A program made the translations under genes and the position numbers. Of a stretch of DNA of 64,000 nucleotides, positions 43,366 to 52,993 are shown piece by piece (position 1 is the first letter of the stretch; each line of letters begins with the position of its first letter). The stretch comes from an uncultured Acidobacteriota bacterium (GTDB lineage: Bacteria > Acidobacteriota > Blastocatellia > Pyrinomonadales > Pyrinomonadaceae). A model generated the notes under the pieces. The model was not told the DNA's origin. It saw only the letters and a list, made by a program, of their open reading frames with translations, and ran no database searches. The stretch lies in the NCBI GenBank assembly GCA_937873515.1, contig CALMYB010000017.1, positions 62,001-126,000 on the forward strand, written 5' to 3'.

Positions 43366-44346
43366 ATGAACACGCGGAGTGTGCCAGAATCGACGCGTGC
43401 TATGATGAGCAACGGCGGTTTTGTGAAGGCGCGGATGGACTACACGGCGTATGGTGAGAATATCGGAACAGGAACAGGGCTACGCACTACTGCCCAAGGC
43501 TTCGATTCTGCCATCAATCCGCGTCAGCAATATGGTTTGACCGAACGTGATTCCGCCACAGGATTAGATCATACCCCATGGCGGAAAAATGAAAATAGAG
43601 CCGGAAGATGGACAAGTCCAGATCCATTTACAGGCTCTGCAAGCATCGGCGATCCACAATCATTCAATCGTTACTCATACGTTGGTGGTGACCCGATAAA
43701 TTGGATAGATCCCTCAGGCTTAAATGAAGCAACGCCAGTCGAAGGCTGCTCTTACAGCGGAAAGAGAGACCATAACGGAGAGCCGGTTTACGATGGCCAT
43801 ATTGTAAATGGTCGATGTGTGTCAGACTACGGCACAGTGCAAGTTTTTGCGGGAGATTTAAGCTGGCTATTTGGTGGCGAATCCACTTGGAATCCTGTCG
43901 GACAGGGCCATGGCTTCGAGGAGCTAGGTGGTGGCAGTCCTACAGGAGGCGGCACGACACAAACTGGCGGCGGTAAATATCCAACTCCGCGAACCCAGCA
44001 GGACGATCTCAACTCGTGCATTGGGAAAGCGATTGCGAAATACCTTTCGAACGTTGCTAAGGGAACCGGCCAAACTTATCTTGGCCTTAGTATGGTTGCC
44101 GGAGGCGGTGCTATTGCAGCTGCGGGATACCGCTTTGGAATTAAGCATCTCGGCAGTGCAATAAGTGCCGGTGAAGGAATTAATGCCTTGGCCGCTCCGC
44201 ACCATATATCAAAAATTGCTTTAATCGGTGTTCCTTTTTTCGCTGCGGGGTACGCGCTTGCTGACAGGGGGGTAAATAAACTTCGGTTAGCCCCCAGTTC
44301 CTTAGACGCGGAAGTTCGACACTGCAGAGAGGTCTTTAAGAGCTGA
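43366..44346 (+). CDS. orphan Rhs core with C-terminal module 2
   Basis: A 326-residue protein. Residues about 9-120 repeat the Rhs core of the 40995 gene (S-T-R-A-M-M-S-N-G-G-F-V-K-A-R-M-D) nearly base for base, ending at D-P-S-G-L. A different C-terminal module follows: a Gly-rich linker and two hydrophobic segments (about 245-262 and 284-303), so it may insert in or cross a membrane. No YD repeats precede the core, so it is an orphan tip cassette, as at many Rhs loci after recombination. No toxin family recognised. Confidence 0.6.
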   Translation: MNTRSVPESTRAMMSNGGFVKARMDYTAYGENIGTGTGLRTTAQGFDSAINPRQQYGLTERDSATGLDHTPWRKNENRAGRWTSPDPFTGSASIGDPQSFNRYSYVGGDPINWIDPSGLNEATPVEGCSYSGKRDHNGEPVYDGHIVNGRCVSDYGTVQVFAGDLSWLFGGESTWNPVGQGHGFEELGGGSPTGGGTTQTGGGKYPTPRTQQDDLNSCIGKAIAKYLSNVAKGTGQTYLGLSMVAGGGAIAAAGYRFGIKHLGSAISAGEGINALAAPHHISKIALIGVPFFAAGYALADRGVNKLRLAPSSLDAEVRHCREVFKS

Positions 44347-44366
44347 TTGTCAGCATTATTTGAGAC

Positions 44367-44639
44367 ATGACTATTTTTCTGTTATCGATAATAGCCCTGT
44401 TCGGCCTATATTCTATTTTTGTTGCGATCCTCCTAATGGCTACCGGGAGGTACTCGAATAACGGGAAGGGAGCTGTCGTAGCGTTACTCACTGCAATCGC
44501 GGAGATTGGGATCTCTGTATCAGCCATTTACGTGTACATCAACGCGATCCTCTCCGATATCACGCTATGGTTTGCAGTTGGCGTGCTTCTAGGCTTGAAC
44601 ATTCTTGTGTTCGTACTCTGGGGAAAGGTCAAGTATTGA
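44367..44639 (+). CDS. small three-span membrane protein after Rhs module 2
   Basis: A 90-residue protein with three hydrophobic segments (about 2-25, 36-58, 65-85). It follows the second Rhs module by 20 bases, the place of an immunity gene, and a membrane location fits a partner of a membrane-active tip (inference). It overlaps the next Rhs fragment by four bases. Confidence 0.5.
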   Translation: MTIFLLSIIALFGLYSIFVAILLMATGRYSNNGKGAVVALLTAIAEIGISVSAIYVYINAILSDITLWFAVGVLLGLNILVFVLWGKVKY

Positions 44640-45505
44640 CGCAAAAAACGGCGAAGCAGTACACTCAGAAGTTCGTTTACGACGCGGTTGGCCGTCTCGA
44701 ACGCGAAACGGAATATCGCGGTGACAATGGGAATCAGGTGTACAGTCAGAAATTCAGCTACGACCGTTTTGGGAATCGATATTTGAAAGCTTCGGAGAAT
44801 TCGGCGGCGAACGATCCGCTTTTTCCGTTCTTTATCGAAGAAAATAACGTCGATCGTGCAACCAATCGGCTCGCCTCGAACACAAATACGAGTTACGACG
44901 AATCGGGCGGTGTCGTTACGGACAACAAGTTTCGCGGACTGAAATATTTTTACGATGCGAACGGGCGTATGGTGAAGAGTTCGACGTTGAGCGATGTCGA
45001 AGTTGGGATCGCGGTGATGGATGCGGCGGGGAACAAGGTTGCGGAGCGTGTGAATGATGTTTGGCGTTTTTCGGTTTATGATGCATTTGGGAGGCTCGTG
45101 GCGGATTACGGAGGGGCGACAGCGACTGACGAGGGCGGTGTGAAGTTTGTGCAGCAGGACATACGGGGTTCGACGCGGTGCGTTACTAGTTTAACCGGCA
45201 ATGTTCTTGCGCGTATGGACTATCAGGCTTTTGGCGAACAGATACCTAACAACATCGGCCAGCGTACCGCAATCGGCTTCACGAACGCCGACTCCATCCG
45301 CCACCGCTACGCTCTCACCGAGGACGACACCGGCACCGGCCTTGCCGACACCTGGTGGCGCAAACTCGAAAACCGCTCCGGCCGCTGGACCTCCCCCGAT
45401 CCTTACAACGGCTCAATGTCCCTCGGCGATCCACAGTCATTCAACCGCTACTCAAAGCCGACTGTCGGCGGCTATCGCCGCCTCCAAGGTTGGTTTGGGC
45501 GGTAG
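44636..45505 (+). pseudogene. third Rhs fragment, truncated at both ends
   Basis: About 290 residues of YD repeats and Rhs core (Y-D-A-V-G-R-L-E-R-E-T, then A-R-M-D-Y-Q-A-F-G-E-Q). The core breaks off after D-P-Q-S-F-N-R-Y-S, where the intact copies go on to the D-P-x-G-L motif; here it continues into 18 unrelated residues and a stop. No proper start exists at its left end (frame opened from 44567 or TTG 44636). A remnant left by recombination. Confidence 0.65.
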
Positions 45506-45508
45506 CCC

Positions 45509-45527
45509 GGAAAACCTGAGGTTTTCC
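45509..45527. other. perfect hairpin after Rhs fragment
   Basis: GGAAAACC, loop TGA, GGTTTTCC: a perfect 8-bp stem just past the Rhs fragment. There is no T-run. Confidence 0.45.
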
Positions 45528-45554
45528 GCAAATATATAGGCAGAGCCTGAGTTC

Positions 45555-45847
45555 CGCCCTTACTCAGGTGCGGGCTTCTGCAAGGTTGGCCTCAAAAGAA
45601 CGGTTAAATACAGCTTTCAGCTATCAGCCGTTAGCTTTCAGCCGCAGTATCTCGATCCGCGTGGGAGGCTCTGACAACGGAATCACGCCCTTACTCAGGT
45701 GCGGGCTTCTGCAAGGTTGGCCTCAAAGGAGCGTTTATATACAGCTTTCAGCTATCAGCCGTTAGCTTTCAGCCGCAGTATCTCGATCCGCGTAGGAGGT
45801 TCTGACAACGGAATCACACCCTTACTCGGGTGCGGGCTCCTACCGCT
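45555..45847. repeat. 131-base tandem repeat
   Basis: Two full units (45555-45685 and 45686-45816) and the first 31 bases of a third (45817-45847). Units differ at only a few positions, so the duplication is recent. Each contains an inner motif AGCTATCAGCCGTTAGC, a variant of which occurs at 57140. Short frames inside simply repeat the unit and are not genes. Confidence 0.8.
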
Positions 45848-45884
45848 GACCGGCCGCTGCTCCCTCCACCCCGGCCTTCGGCCA

Positions 45885-45943
45885 CCCCTCCTCGGGCAGG
45901 AGGGGAACTGGCGGTTCTGACAAGAGCGGACGAGGGCGTCCGC
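45885..45943. repeat. two palindromic hairpins downstream of guaB
   Basis: CCCCTCCT/AGGAGGGG (45885-45905) and GCGGAC/GTCCGC (45926-45943), with GGTTCTGACAAGAG between them as at 19545. They probably belong to dispersed intergenic repeats; neither has a T-run toward guaB, so a terminator role is unproven. Confidence 0.45.
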
Positions 45944-45965
45944 CTCTCCGTGCAGGCGGTTCGGA

Positions 45966-47441
<1,476 letters not shown>

Positions 47442-47446
47442 TTATA

Positions 47447-47480
47447 AACAAAAATGCCCGTGAGAAAAACTCGCGGGCAT
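47447..47480 (-). terminator. terminator for RodZ-like gene
   Basis: On the reverse strand, ATGCCCGCGAG and CTCACGGGCAT form a stem over a five-T loop, followed by TTTTTGTTTAT. It lies between the RodZ-like gene and guaB. Confidence 0.75.
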
Positions 47481-47513
47481 CGTTCAAGAAAAAACGGTCC
47501 TTCGCACGGGTCA

Positions 47514-48590
47514 TCAGTGCGTTTCAGCTCCTGCCGGCTTTTTCGTCGGTGCGGCCTCCGGTGCTTTTGTGCTTGTTGCCGGCCGTTTTGCAGGCGAGCC
47601 GGTGGTCGCCGGCGTCGCAGCGGTATTGGTCGACTTCGGCGTCGCAGGGGCAACGCTAGGTTTCGGCGTTGCGGTCGCGGCTTCAGGTTTAGGTGTTGCC
47701 TCGGCCGGTGCCGGAGTCGAGGTCGGTGGCGCGGCCGTCACCGGCTGGGCAGCGGTGTTCTCAGCCGCGGCAGGTTCTCCCGGAACCTCACCGCTGATCG
47801 AAGCGCTTGCCCAGATCGCAGGCAGCGTGTCCTTGTCTATCTGAAATTCAATGACGCTCCGTCGCGGGTTGGTCGGAGTTGTCGGCAAGGTTATGGGTTT
47901 TCCGTTAATCGAGAGCTTGACGACCTGTGCAAGCGAGCGTGAGTAGCTCAGCTTAAGGCTTTCCTTTGGCTCGAAGGTCTCGGTAGCTCCTGCCGCGATA
48001 AGCTTGCTCTCGCTTCTGCCCCCATCGAGCGACGCGGTAACGGAAACAGGATCTGTCGTTGCCGAGAACTCGACCTTTAGCGAAGCCATACTGGGCACCG
48101 CCGGTTGGGGAGTTGCCGCAGGAATCGCAGGATTCGAATTCGTATTTGCGCCAGGCGATGTCGAATTAGCGACCGGTTCGGCCTGTCGGTTCTTCAGGTA
48201 GTTAAGGCCGAAAAGGACCGCTGCCGTAACGATCGCGAGAATTACGACGGCCGCGATCACCGTAGGGATCATTGATCCGCCCGCGCGGTCATCCGTCAAA
48301 ACCTCAGGCCTATAATGCTTTGACGCAGGTTCTGCGGCCTCCGGGCCGCCATCCGCGTTGATGATACGGGCATAGTCCGCCAGAGCGGACGCCTCATCAA
48401 CGCCGACGTACTTCGCAAAGGATTTGATAAAACCCTTGTTGAATATGCCGCCCGGAAGCGTGCGATAATCATCAACCTCGATCGCTTGAAGGTAATGCGG
48501 AGAAATTCGCGTGGCTTCGGCGACCTCGGTAATGGATATACCTCTTTCTTCGCGGGCGAGCCGCAACTTTTCGCCTAGTGATTGTGACAT
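47514..48590 (-). CDS. RodZ-like HTH membrane protein
   Basis: A 358-residue protein with a Cro/C1-type helix-turn-helix at the N-terminus (about 5-75; L-G-E-K-L-R-L-A-R-E-E-R-G-I-S), a membrane span (about 109-131) and a periplasmic DUF4115-like beta domain, followed by a long Thr/Pro/Ala-rich tail. This is the RodZ plan: linking cytoskeleton MreB to the wall synthesis machinery. ATG at 48590 (a GTG upstream at 48620 gives an untypical lead). It is divergent from the microcompartment genes. Confidence 0.85.
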   Translation of the reverse strand: MSQSLGEKLRLAREERGISITEVAEATRISPHYLQAIEVDDYRTLPGGIFNKGFIKSFAKYVGVDEASALADYARIINADGGPEAAEPASKHYRPEVLTDDRAGGSMIPTVIAAVVILAIVTAAVLFGLNYLKNRQAEPVANSTSPGANTNSNPAIPAATPQPAVPSMASLKVEFSATTDPVSVTASLDGGRSESKLIAAGATETFEPKESLKLSYSRSLAQVVKLSINGKPITLPTTPTNPRRSVIEFQIDKDTLPAIWASASISGEVPGEPAAAENTAAQPVTAAPPTSTPAPAEATPKPEAATATPKPSVAPATPKSTNTAATPATTGSPAKRPATSTKAPEAAPTKKPAGAETH

Positions 48591-48688
48591 TTCAGACAAT
48601 TCGCGCCGATGGGGGACCAACCGTTCGTAAAATAAAAAGTTTAAGCGGTCGAACCTGCTATGTCAATTTCGTAACCGTTCTACAACGC

Positions 48689-48716
48689 TTGAAGATTCGC
48701 AATCTATCGTGATAAT
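48689..48716 (+). promoter_or_regulatory. promoter of microcompartment genes
   Basis: TTGAAG (48689-48694), 16-base spacer, GATAAT (48711-48716), with a second AT-rich -10-like TATAAA downstream (about 48740). A GAGGA ribosome site serves the ATG at 48780. Confidence 0.5.
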
Positions 48717-48779
48717 TTTGGCTATCGAATCTTCGTGTTATAAAATCCAGCTAGCTTAATTTTAAGTGAGGAACAGTCA

Positions 48780-49172
48780 ATGAGTTTAGAGGCACTCGGA
48801 ATGGTCGAGACCAAGGGATTTGTCGGTGCTGTCGAGGCGGCCGATGCAATGGTCAAGGCTGCGAACGTCCAGCTGATCGGTAAGGAATATATCGGCGCCG
48901 GATATGTAACGATCTTCGTCCGCGGTGATGTCGGGGCGGTAAAGGCCGCAACTGATGCGGGTGCGGCCGCTGCACGACGCGTAGGCGAGCTGATCAGCGT
49001 CCATGTCATCCCTCGGCCTCACTCCGAGGTCGAGCGCGTTCTGCCGAAAGGCGGCGCCGTCGGGTACAGTCCTGACGAGAAAGCCCTTCGCGGCGGCGGA
49101 AAATCCCTGACCTCCGGCGATGCGGGTTCGTCTGCGATCTCGAGCGAAGGCAGCAAGAGCCGCTCGAAGTAG
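48780..49172 (+). CDS. hexameric BMC shell protein, first
   Basis: A 130-residue single-BMC-domain shell protein (about 3-86), of the kind that tiles polyhedral bacterial microcompartment facets. Family motifs: [19 protein letters not shown], and the ending H-V-I-P-R-P-H. The pore-lining loop reads Y-I-G-A-G, close to the usual K-I-G-S-G. A Ser/Lys/Gly-rich tail of about 40 residues extends beyond the domain, long for a BMC-H. A perfect hairpin follows (49191). It opens the locus. Confidence 0.95.
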   Translation: MSLEALGMVETKGFVGAVEAADAMVKAANVQLIGKEYIGAGYVTIFVRGDVGAVKAATDAGAAAARRVGELISVHVIPRPHSEVERVLPKGGAVGYSPDEKALRGGGKSLTSGDAGSSAISSEGSKSRSK

Positions 49173-49190
49173 CGTTCCTTTTTTGACCGA

Positions 49191-49227
49191 GTGCCCTCGT
49201 TTTCGTGTACTTGGCACGCGAGGGCAC
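49191..49227. other. hairpin between shell gene and aldehyde dehydrogenase
   Basis: GTGCCCTCG (49191-49199) and CGAGGGCAC (49219-49227) make a perfect 9-bp stem. Weak T content afterwards. It could let shell mRNA accumulate above the enzyme mRNA. Confidence 0.55.
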
Positions 49228-49256
49228 GATTTCCGTGATTCTTTCCGTTTAGTTCG

Positions 49257-50993
49257 ATGGCCGACAAGGACCTTCTCGCACAACAGGAAGCTCGTGATGC
49301 CGTTGACGCGGCATTTGCGGCGTTCTCCGTCTTGGCGTCTTTCGACCAAACGAAGGTCGATTCAATTTGCGATGCGATGGCGAAGGCGGCCTTGGCGGAT
49401 TGTGCCCGACTCGGTCAAATGGCGTGTGAGGAGACGGGATACGGTAGGCCGGAAGACAAGTTCGAGAAGAATCGGTTCGCTGCCGAGGACGTCTGGAATT
49501 ATTTCAAAGGCCTAAAGACCGTGGGCGTCGTCAACGACTCGAACAGCATTGTCGAGATCGTGAGCCCACGCGGCGTGGTGGCTGCGATCATTCCTTCGAC
49601 GAATCCCACGTCCACGGCGATCTTCAAGATCATCATTGCGATCAAATCGCGGAACACGATCGTGCTGTCGCCGCATCCGGCAGCTGCAAAATGTATAGCG
49701 GAGATAACGCGAATAATGCGGGACGCAGGCATCAATGCCGGCCTTCCTGCGGACGCGATCCGCTGCCTGACGGTTTCGACCATCGAGGGAACTGAGACCT
49801 TGATGAAACACAAGCGGACGGCCGTGATCCTCGCAACGGGCGGAACGGGCCTTGTTCGCGCCGCCTATTCTTCGGGTAAGCCCGCGTTTGGCGTCGGGCC
49901 CGGCAACGTGCCGGTTTTTATTGAGCGGTCGGCGGATCCTGCGAAAGCAGTTGCCGACATATTGACGGGCACTTGCTTTGATAACGGCACGATCTGCGCA
50001 AGCGAGCAGAGCGTCGTCGTCGATGCACCGATCGAAGCGGCAGTCCGTGCGGAATTTGCGCGCCAAGGCGGACATTTTCTTTCGCCTGCAGATGCAGATG
50101 CTGTCGCGAAGATCCTTTTGACGCCGCAGAGAACGCTGAATCCCGGCATCGTCGGGAAGGCCGCGGCGTACATCGCTCAGCTTGCAGGCGTCAGCGTTCC
50201 TGAAGGTACGCGATGTCTGCTTGCCGATTGCGCGGGTGTCGGCCGGGAGTTCCCGTGGTCGGTCGAAAAGCTTTCGCCGACACTTGCATTCTTTGTTGCC
50301 GACGGCGTTAAAGAAGGTGCCGCCCGATGCGAGGAAATTCTTCGCTTCGGCGGAATGGGACACACTGCCGGAATGCACACGAAAGATCGGGAAATGGCCG
50401 TTGAGTACGGCAAGCAGATGCCTGCCGCACGCGTGATCATCAATTCGCCGACAACTCACGGTGCGATCGGATTCTCTACGGATCTTTCGCCGTCGATGAC
50501 GCTCGGTTGCGGTTCGTGGGGCGGCAACGTAACTTCCGACAATGTTTCGCCTCTGCATTTGATGGACGTAAAGCGCGTTGCGTTCGAGACCAAGCCGGTC
50601 AACGCGGCGAGTGCGTCTGCGAAACCTTCGCTGCAGACGGTGTCAGCCCTTGCTCGGCCAAAGCCGCGGCGCGAAGAGATCGCCAAGATAGTGGATACAT
50701 TTTTGCGAAATCGCCCCGAGGCCGTTCTTGAACTAGAGCCGGTGAATCCGCTGCCGACGCCCCCACGTCCTTCTCAGCCGGCAGAAACCGGAGCGAAAGA
50801 GACGATAATTCATCACGTTTACGCCGAACCGGTCATTGAGAAAGGGCCGCCTCAGCCGGTAGATTTCGTGAGCGAAGACGACGTTCGGCGGGCGGTAGAT
50901 CGCGGCGAGAAGATCTACATAAACAAGAAGACGATCGTCACGCCTTCCGCCCGGGATCTTGGTGAGGAGAAAGAGATTTTTGCACGAGTTTAG
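49257..50993 (+). CDS. CoA-acylating-type aldehyde dehydrogenase with long C-terminal extension
   Basis: A 578-residue protein. Residues about 1-455 match the acetaldehyde/propionaldehyde dehydrogenase (EutE/PduP/AdhE N-domain) type, with catalytic Cys247 in N-G-T-I-C-A-S-E-Q; such enzymes turn aldehydes into acyl-CoA inside microcompartments. It does not begin with a helical targeting peptide. A C-terminal extension has an amphipathic helix (about 471-486, [16 protein letters not shown]), a Pro-rich link, and a 42-residue tail with V-T-P-S-A-R-D-L-G (561-569), resembling the EutT/EutQ-type start. Four bases separate it from the next gene. Substrate unknown. Confidence 0.92.
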   Translation: MADKDLLAQQEARDAVDAAFAAFSVLASFDQTKVDSICDAMAKAALADCARLGQMACEETGYGRPEDKFEKNRFAAEDVWNYFKGLKTVGVVNDSNSIVEIVSPRGVVAAIIPSTNPTSTAIFKIIIAIKSRNTIVLSPHPAAAKCIAEITRIMRDAGINAGLPADAIRCLTVSTIEGTETLMKHKRTAVILATGGTGLVRAAYSSGKPAFGVGPGNVPVFIERSADPAKAVADILTGTCFDNGTICASEQSVVVDAPIEAAVRAEFARQGGHFLSPADADAVAKILLTPQRTLNPGIVGKAAAYIAQLAGVSVPEGTRCLLADCAGVGREFPWSVEKLSPTLAFFVADGVKEGAARCEEILRFGGMGHTAGMHTKDREMAVEYGKQMPAARVIINSPTTHGAIGFSTDLSPSMTLGCGSWGGNVTSDNVSPLHLMDVKRVAFETKPVNAASASAKPSLQTVSALARPKPRREEIAKIVDTFLRNRPEAVLELEPVNPLPTPPRPSQPAETGAKETIIHHVYAEPVIEKGPPQPVDFVSEDDVRRAVDRGEKIYINKKTIVTPSARDLGEEKEIFARV

Positions 50994-50997
50994 ATAG

Positions 50998-51414
50998 ATG
51001 GAAGCTGTTGCCGAAAAACCGGTCTGTGCAGAATGCGGGGCAGATGTCCGCGAAGGGACGCGCTTTTGCTACGCATGCGGAAAGCCTGTGAACGGCCCTG
51101 CGCTCGAGGCACCTGCCGAAGAGATCGCGGCTCCGGCCGATCCGAATGAATGTTCGAGCGTTAAGGCTGATCTCGAAGCCGCTTTTGCACGGGCCGAGCA
51201 AAGAACGTCGGCTGAAAGTGAATCGGATGACGGGAAGATGAGCCGCGTCAGAGCGGCACGCGAGCGTAAGGCCTCGCGCGTCGCCAAGCGGAAGACCGTC
51301 CGCTCGGAATGGGTTGAGCCGGTCGATGCTTCCGGGTTCGGGCTGATGGCCTTCGCAGGGGTTCTATTCATCATCACGGCGATCATTGTTCTCTATCTGG
51401 AGGTCTTTAAGTAG
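50998..51414 (+). CDS. zinc-ribbon tail-anchored protein in microcompartment locus
   Basis: A 138-residue protein of unknown function. The start has a double-Cys zinc ribbon (C-A-E-C-G-A ... C-Y-A-C-G-K), a charged central region, and a single C-terminal span (about 114-135). With the zinc ribbon in the cytoplasm it would be tail-anchored in the inner membrane. Located between the aldehyde dehydrogenase and the microprotein gene, it could tether cargo or shell to the membrane (inference). Confidence 0.75.
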   Translation: MEAVAEKPVCAECGADVREGTRFCYACGKPVNGPALEAPAEEIAAPADPNECSSVKADLEAAFARAEQRTSAESESDDGKMSRVRAARERKASRVAKRKTVRSEWVEPVDASGFGLMAFAGVLFIITAIIVLYLEVFK

Positions 51415-51510
51415 ATGCTCGCAGCAACAGTGATCGTGTTCGGAAGTATTTTTGCGGTGATGGGCCTTTTTGCCCTCGTCCTGGTTTTCCGAAAGAAGAA
51501 AAGCAGCTGA
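51415..51510 (+). CDS. 31-residue single-span microprotein
   Basis: The ATG directly follows the previous stop (TAG then ATG) and the frame ends at TGA 51508-51510. The product has one hydrophobic stretch (about 5-25) and a basic end, F-R-K-K-K-S-S. GGAGG lies about 12 bases upstream within the preceding gene, suggesting coupled translation. No family known. The predicted basic C-terminus would be cytoplasmic. Confidence rests on position and composition only. Confidence 0.55.
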   Translation: MLAATVIVFGSIFAVMGLFALVLVFRKKKSS

Positions 51511-51525
51511 TCTTTGGAGAAATTT

Positions 51526-51846
51526 ATGCAGGCTTTGGGAATGGTCGAATGTTTTGGCTTGGTCGCGATGATCGAGGCTGCGGATGCGATGGTGAAGGCC
51601 GCTAATGTCAAGCTCGTAGGGTACGAGAAGATCGATGCGGGCCTCGTAACTGCGATCGTGCGCGGTGAGGTCGGTGCTGTAAAGGCGGCGGTGGATGCCG
51701 GTGCGGCCGCGGCAAGAAAGGTCGGCCAGGTAACGGCAACTCATGTCATTCCTCGTCCCCACGAGAATGTTGACGATGGAATTCCTGTCCTTGTAACGGG
51801 CGAGACCACGCGCAAGAAGATCTCAGGCTCTGTCCCCGAGAAATAG
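51526..51846 (+). CDS. hexameric BMC shell protein, second
   Basis: A 106-residue single-BMC-domain protein (about 1-85). It has [19 protein letters not shown] and H-V-I-P-R-P-H. The pore loop reads K-I-D-A-G, with an acidic residue in place of the usual Gly, so the pore would differ in charge from the first shell protein. ATG at 51526, with GGAG six bases upstream; a TTG at 51514 would overlap that site. No vertex (pentamer) gene follows; the next genes are convergent. Confidence 0.94.
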   Translation: MQALGMVECFGLVAMIEAADAMVKAANVKLVGYEKIDAGLVTAIVRGEVGAVKAAVDAGAAAARKVGQVTATHVIPRPHENVDDGIPVLVTGETTRKKISGSVPEK

Positions 51847-51856
51847 CCCTTCCGCT

Positions 51857-52975
51857 TTAGTTCTTTGGTAAATTGGTCGTATTTGCCGGCTTTGCAAGGC
51901 TAGGCGGGCCGTTCTCGATGTCTGCTGTCCGGCCTGCACGCGTAACGGGAATACGCTTTTGGCCGTTCGGACCGTCCGCGACGACGACCTTTATCGCCCT
52001 GAACTTGCCGTCCTTTCTGTCGTTCGTCGGAATATAACCGATAGAATACTGAGTTCTGAGCTCACCAGAGATCTGCTTGGCGATATCGGGAAGTTCGCCC
52101 ACATCTGCCGGGAAGTATGTCTTTCCGCCGCTTTCATCCGCAATTCGCTGCAGGAACGCCTTTGCCTTTTCCTGCGGACTTTTGCCGATAAAACCGCCTT
52201 CTTTGCTCAGGTCGCCCAAGAAGCCTACAACATAGATCTGAACTTCGGATTCCCGCAGAAGGTCCATCAGCTGCTTTTCGTTGTAGTAGCTGTCGCGGTC
52301 CTCACCGTCGGTCACAAGGACGATGGCGCGTCGTCGTCGGTCGTCCATCTTCTTCGATTGCTCGTACTTATCGACATTTTCAACAGCTAGATAGACCGCG
52401 TCGATTATCGCCGTTTGGCCGCCCTCGATAAAGAGGTTGTCAAGCGAATCGTTAAGGTCCTGCTTATTGGTCGTGAACGGCTGCTCGATCGTGATCTTGT
52501 CTCGGCCGATGAACCGGACGATCTCGGTCTCGTCCTCTGGCTTATTCTTGTCGATGAGTATCTTGCCGGCCTCGATGACCTTATCGAGCTGAGCACGCAT
52601 TGAGCCTGAGTTATCAAGCACCAATGCATAGTTGGTCGGAACTTCTGAACGGGAAAAGAAATCGATCGTCTGGAGAACGCCGTCCTCAAAGATCTTAAAG
52701 TCCTTTTCGGGTACGTCGTTTATCGTTCGATTATTGCGGTCAACGACACGGACATTGAGATTTACGAGTTCCGCTTCGACCCTGATGACATCGTCATCAG
52801 GATTCGGTGTCGGTGAAGGCGTTGGCGTGGCTTTAACTGCCGGCGTGGGCGTCGGAGTCGGTAGGCGATGCCGGCCATCCGATTCGGCTGCATCGGCCGA
52901 TCTTGAGAAAACGGCAAATATACCAACGGCCGCAGCGAGTGCGGCCACGAGAACAGTAGCTTTCGAAGCTTTCAT
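51857..52975 (-). CDS. exported von Willebrand A domain protein, second of pair
   Basis: A 372-residue protein with a signal-like N-terminus (about 1-30, ending A-D-A-A), a Pro/Thr-rich spacer, a beta segment (V-N-L-N-V-R-V-V-D-R-N), and a VWA domain (about 120-320) with the metal site D-N-S-G-S-M-R and later T-D-G-E-D-R-D. Similar proteins, often in clusters, are common in Acidobacteria. It follows the paralog upstream with a gap of 18 bases; TTG 52993 directly after that stop is another possible start. Confidence 0.85.
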   Translation of the reverse strand: MKASKATVLVAALAAAVGIFAVFSRSADAAESDGRHRLPTPTPTPAVKATPTPSPTPNPDDDVIRVEAELVNLNVRVVDRNNRTINDVPEKDFKIFEDGVLQTIDFFSRSEVPTNYALVLDNSGSMRAQLDKVIEAGKILIDKNKPEDETEIVRFIGRDKITIEQPFTTNKQDLNDSLDNLFIEGGQTAIIDAVYLAVENVDKYEQSKKMDDRRRRAIVLVTDGEDRDSYYNEKQLMDLLRESEVQIYVVGFLGDLSKEGGFIGKSPQEKAKAFLQRIADESGGKTYFPADVGELPDIAKQISGELRTQYSIGYIPTNDRKDGKFRAIKVVVADGPNGQKRIPVTRAGRTADIENGPPSLAKPANTTNLPKN

Positions 52976-52993
52976 CAAAGGATCTTCACTCAA

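Noticed and set aside
45555-45847. CRISPR array
   Set aside because: The 131-base units are tandem and complete, with no unique spacers between short repeats, and no cas gene is present.
47454-47942. Forward frame of about 160 residues, Arg/Gly-rich
   Set aside because: Antisense to the RodZ-like gene's Ala/Pro/Thr-rich tail; composition reflects that tail.
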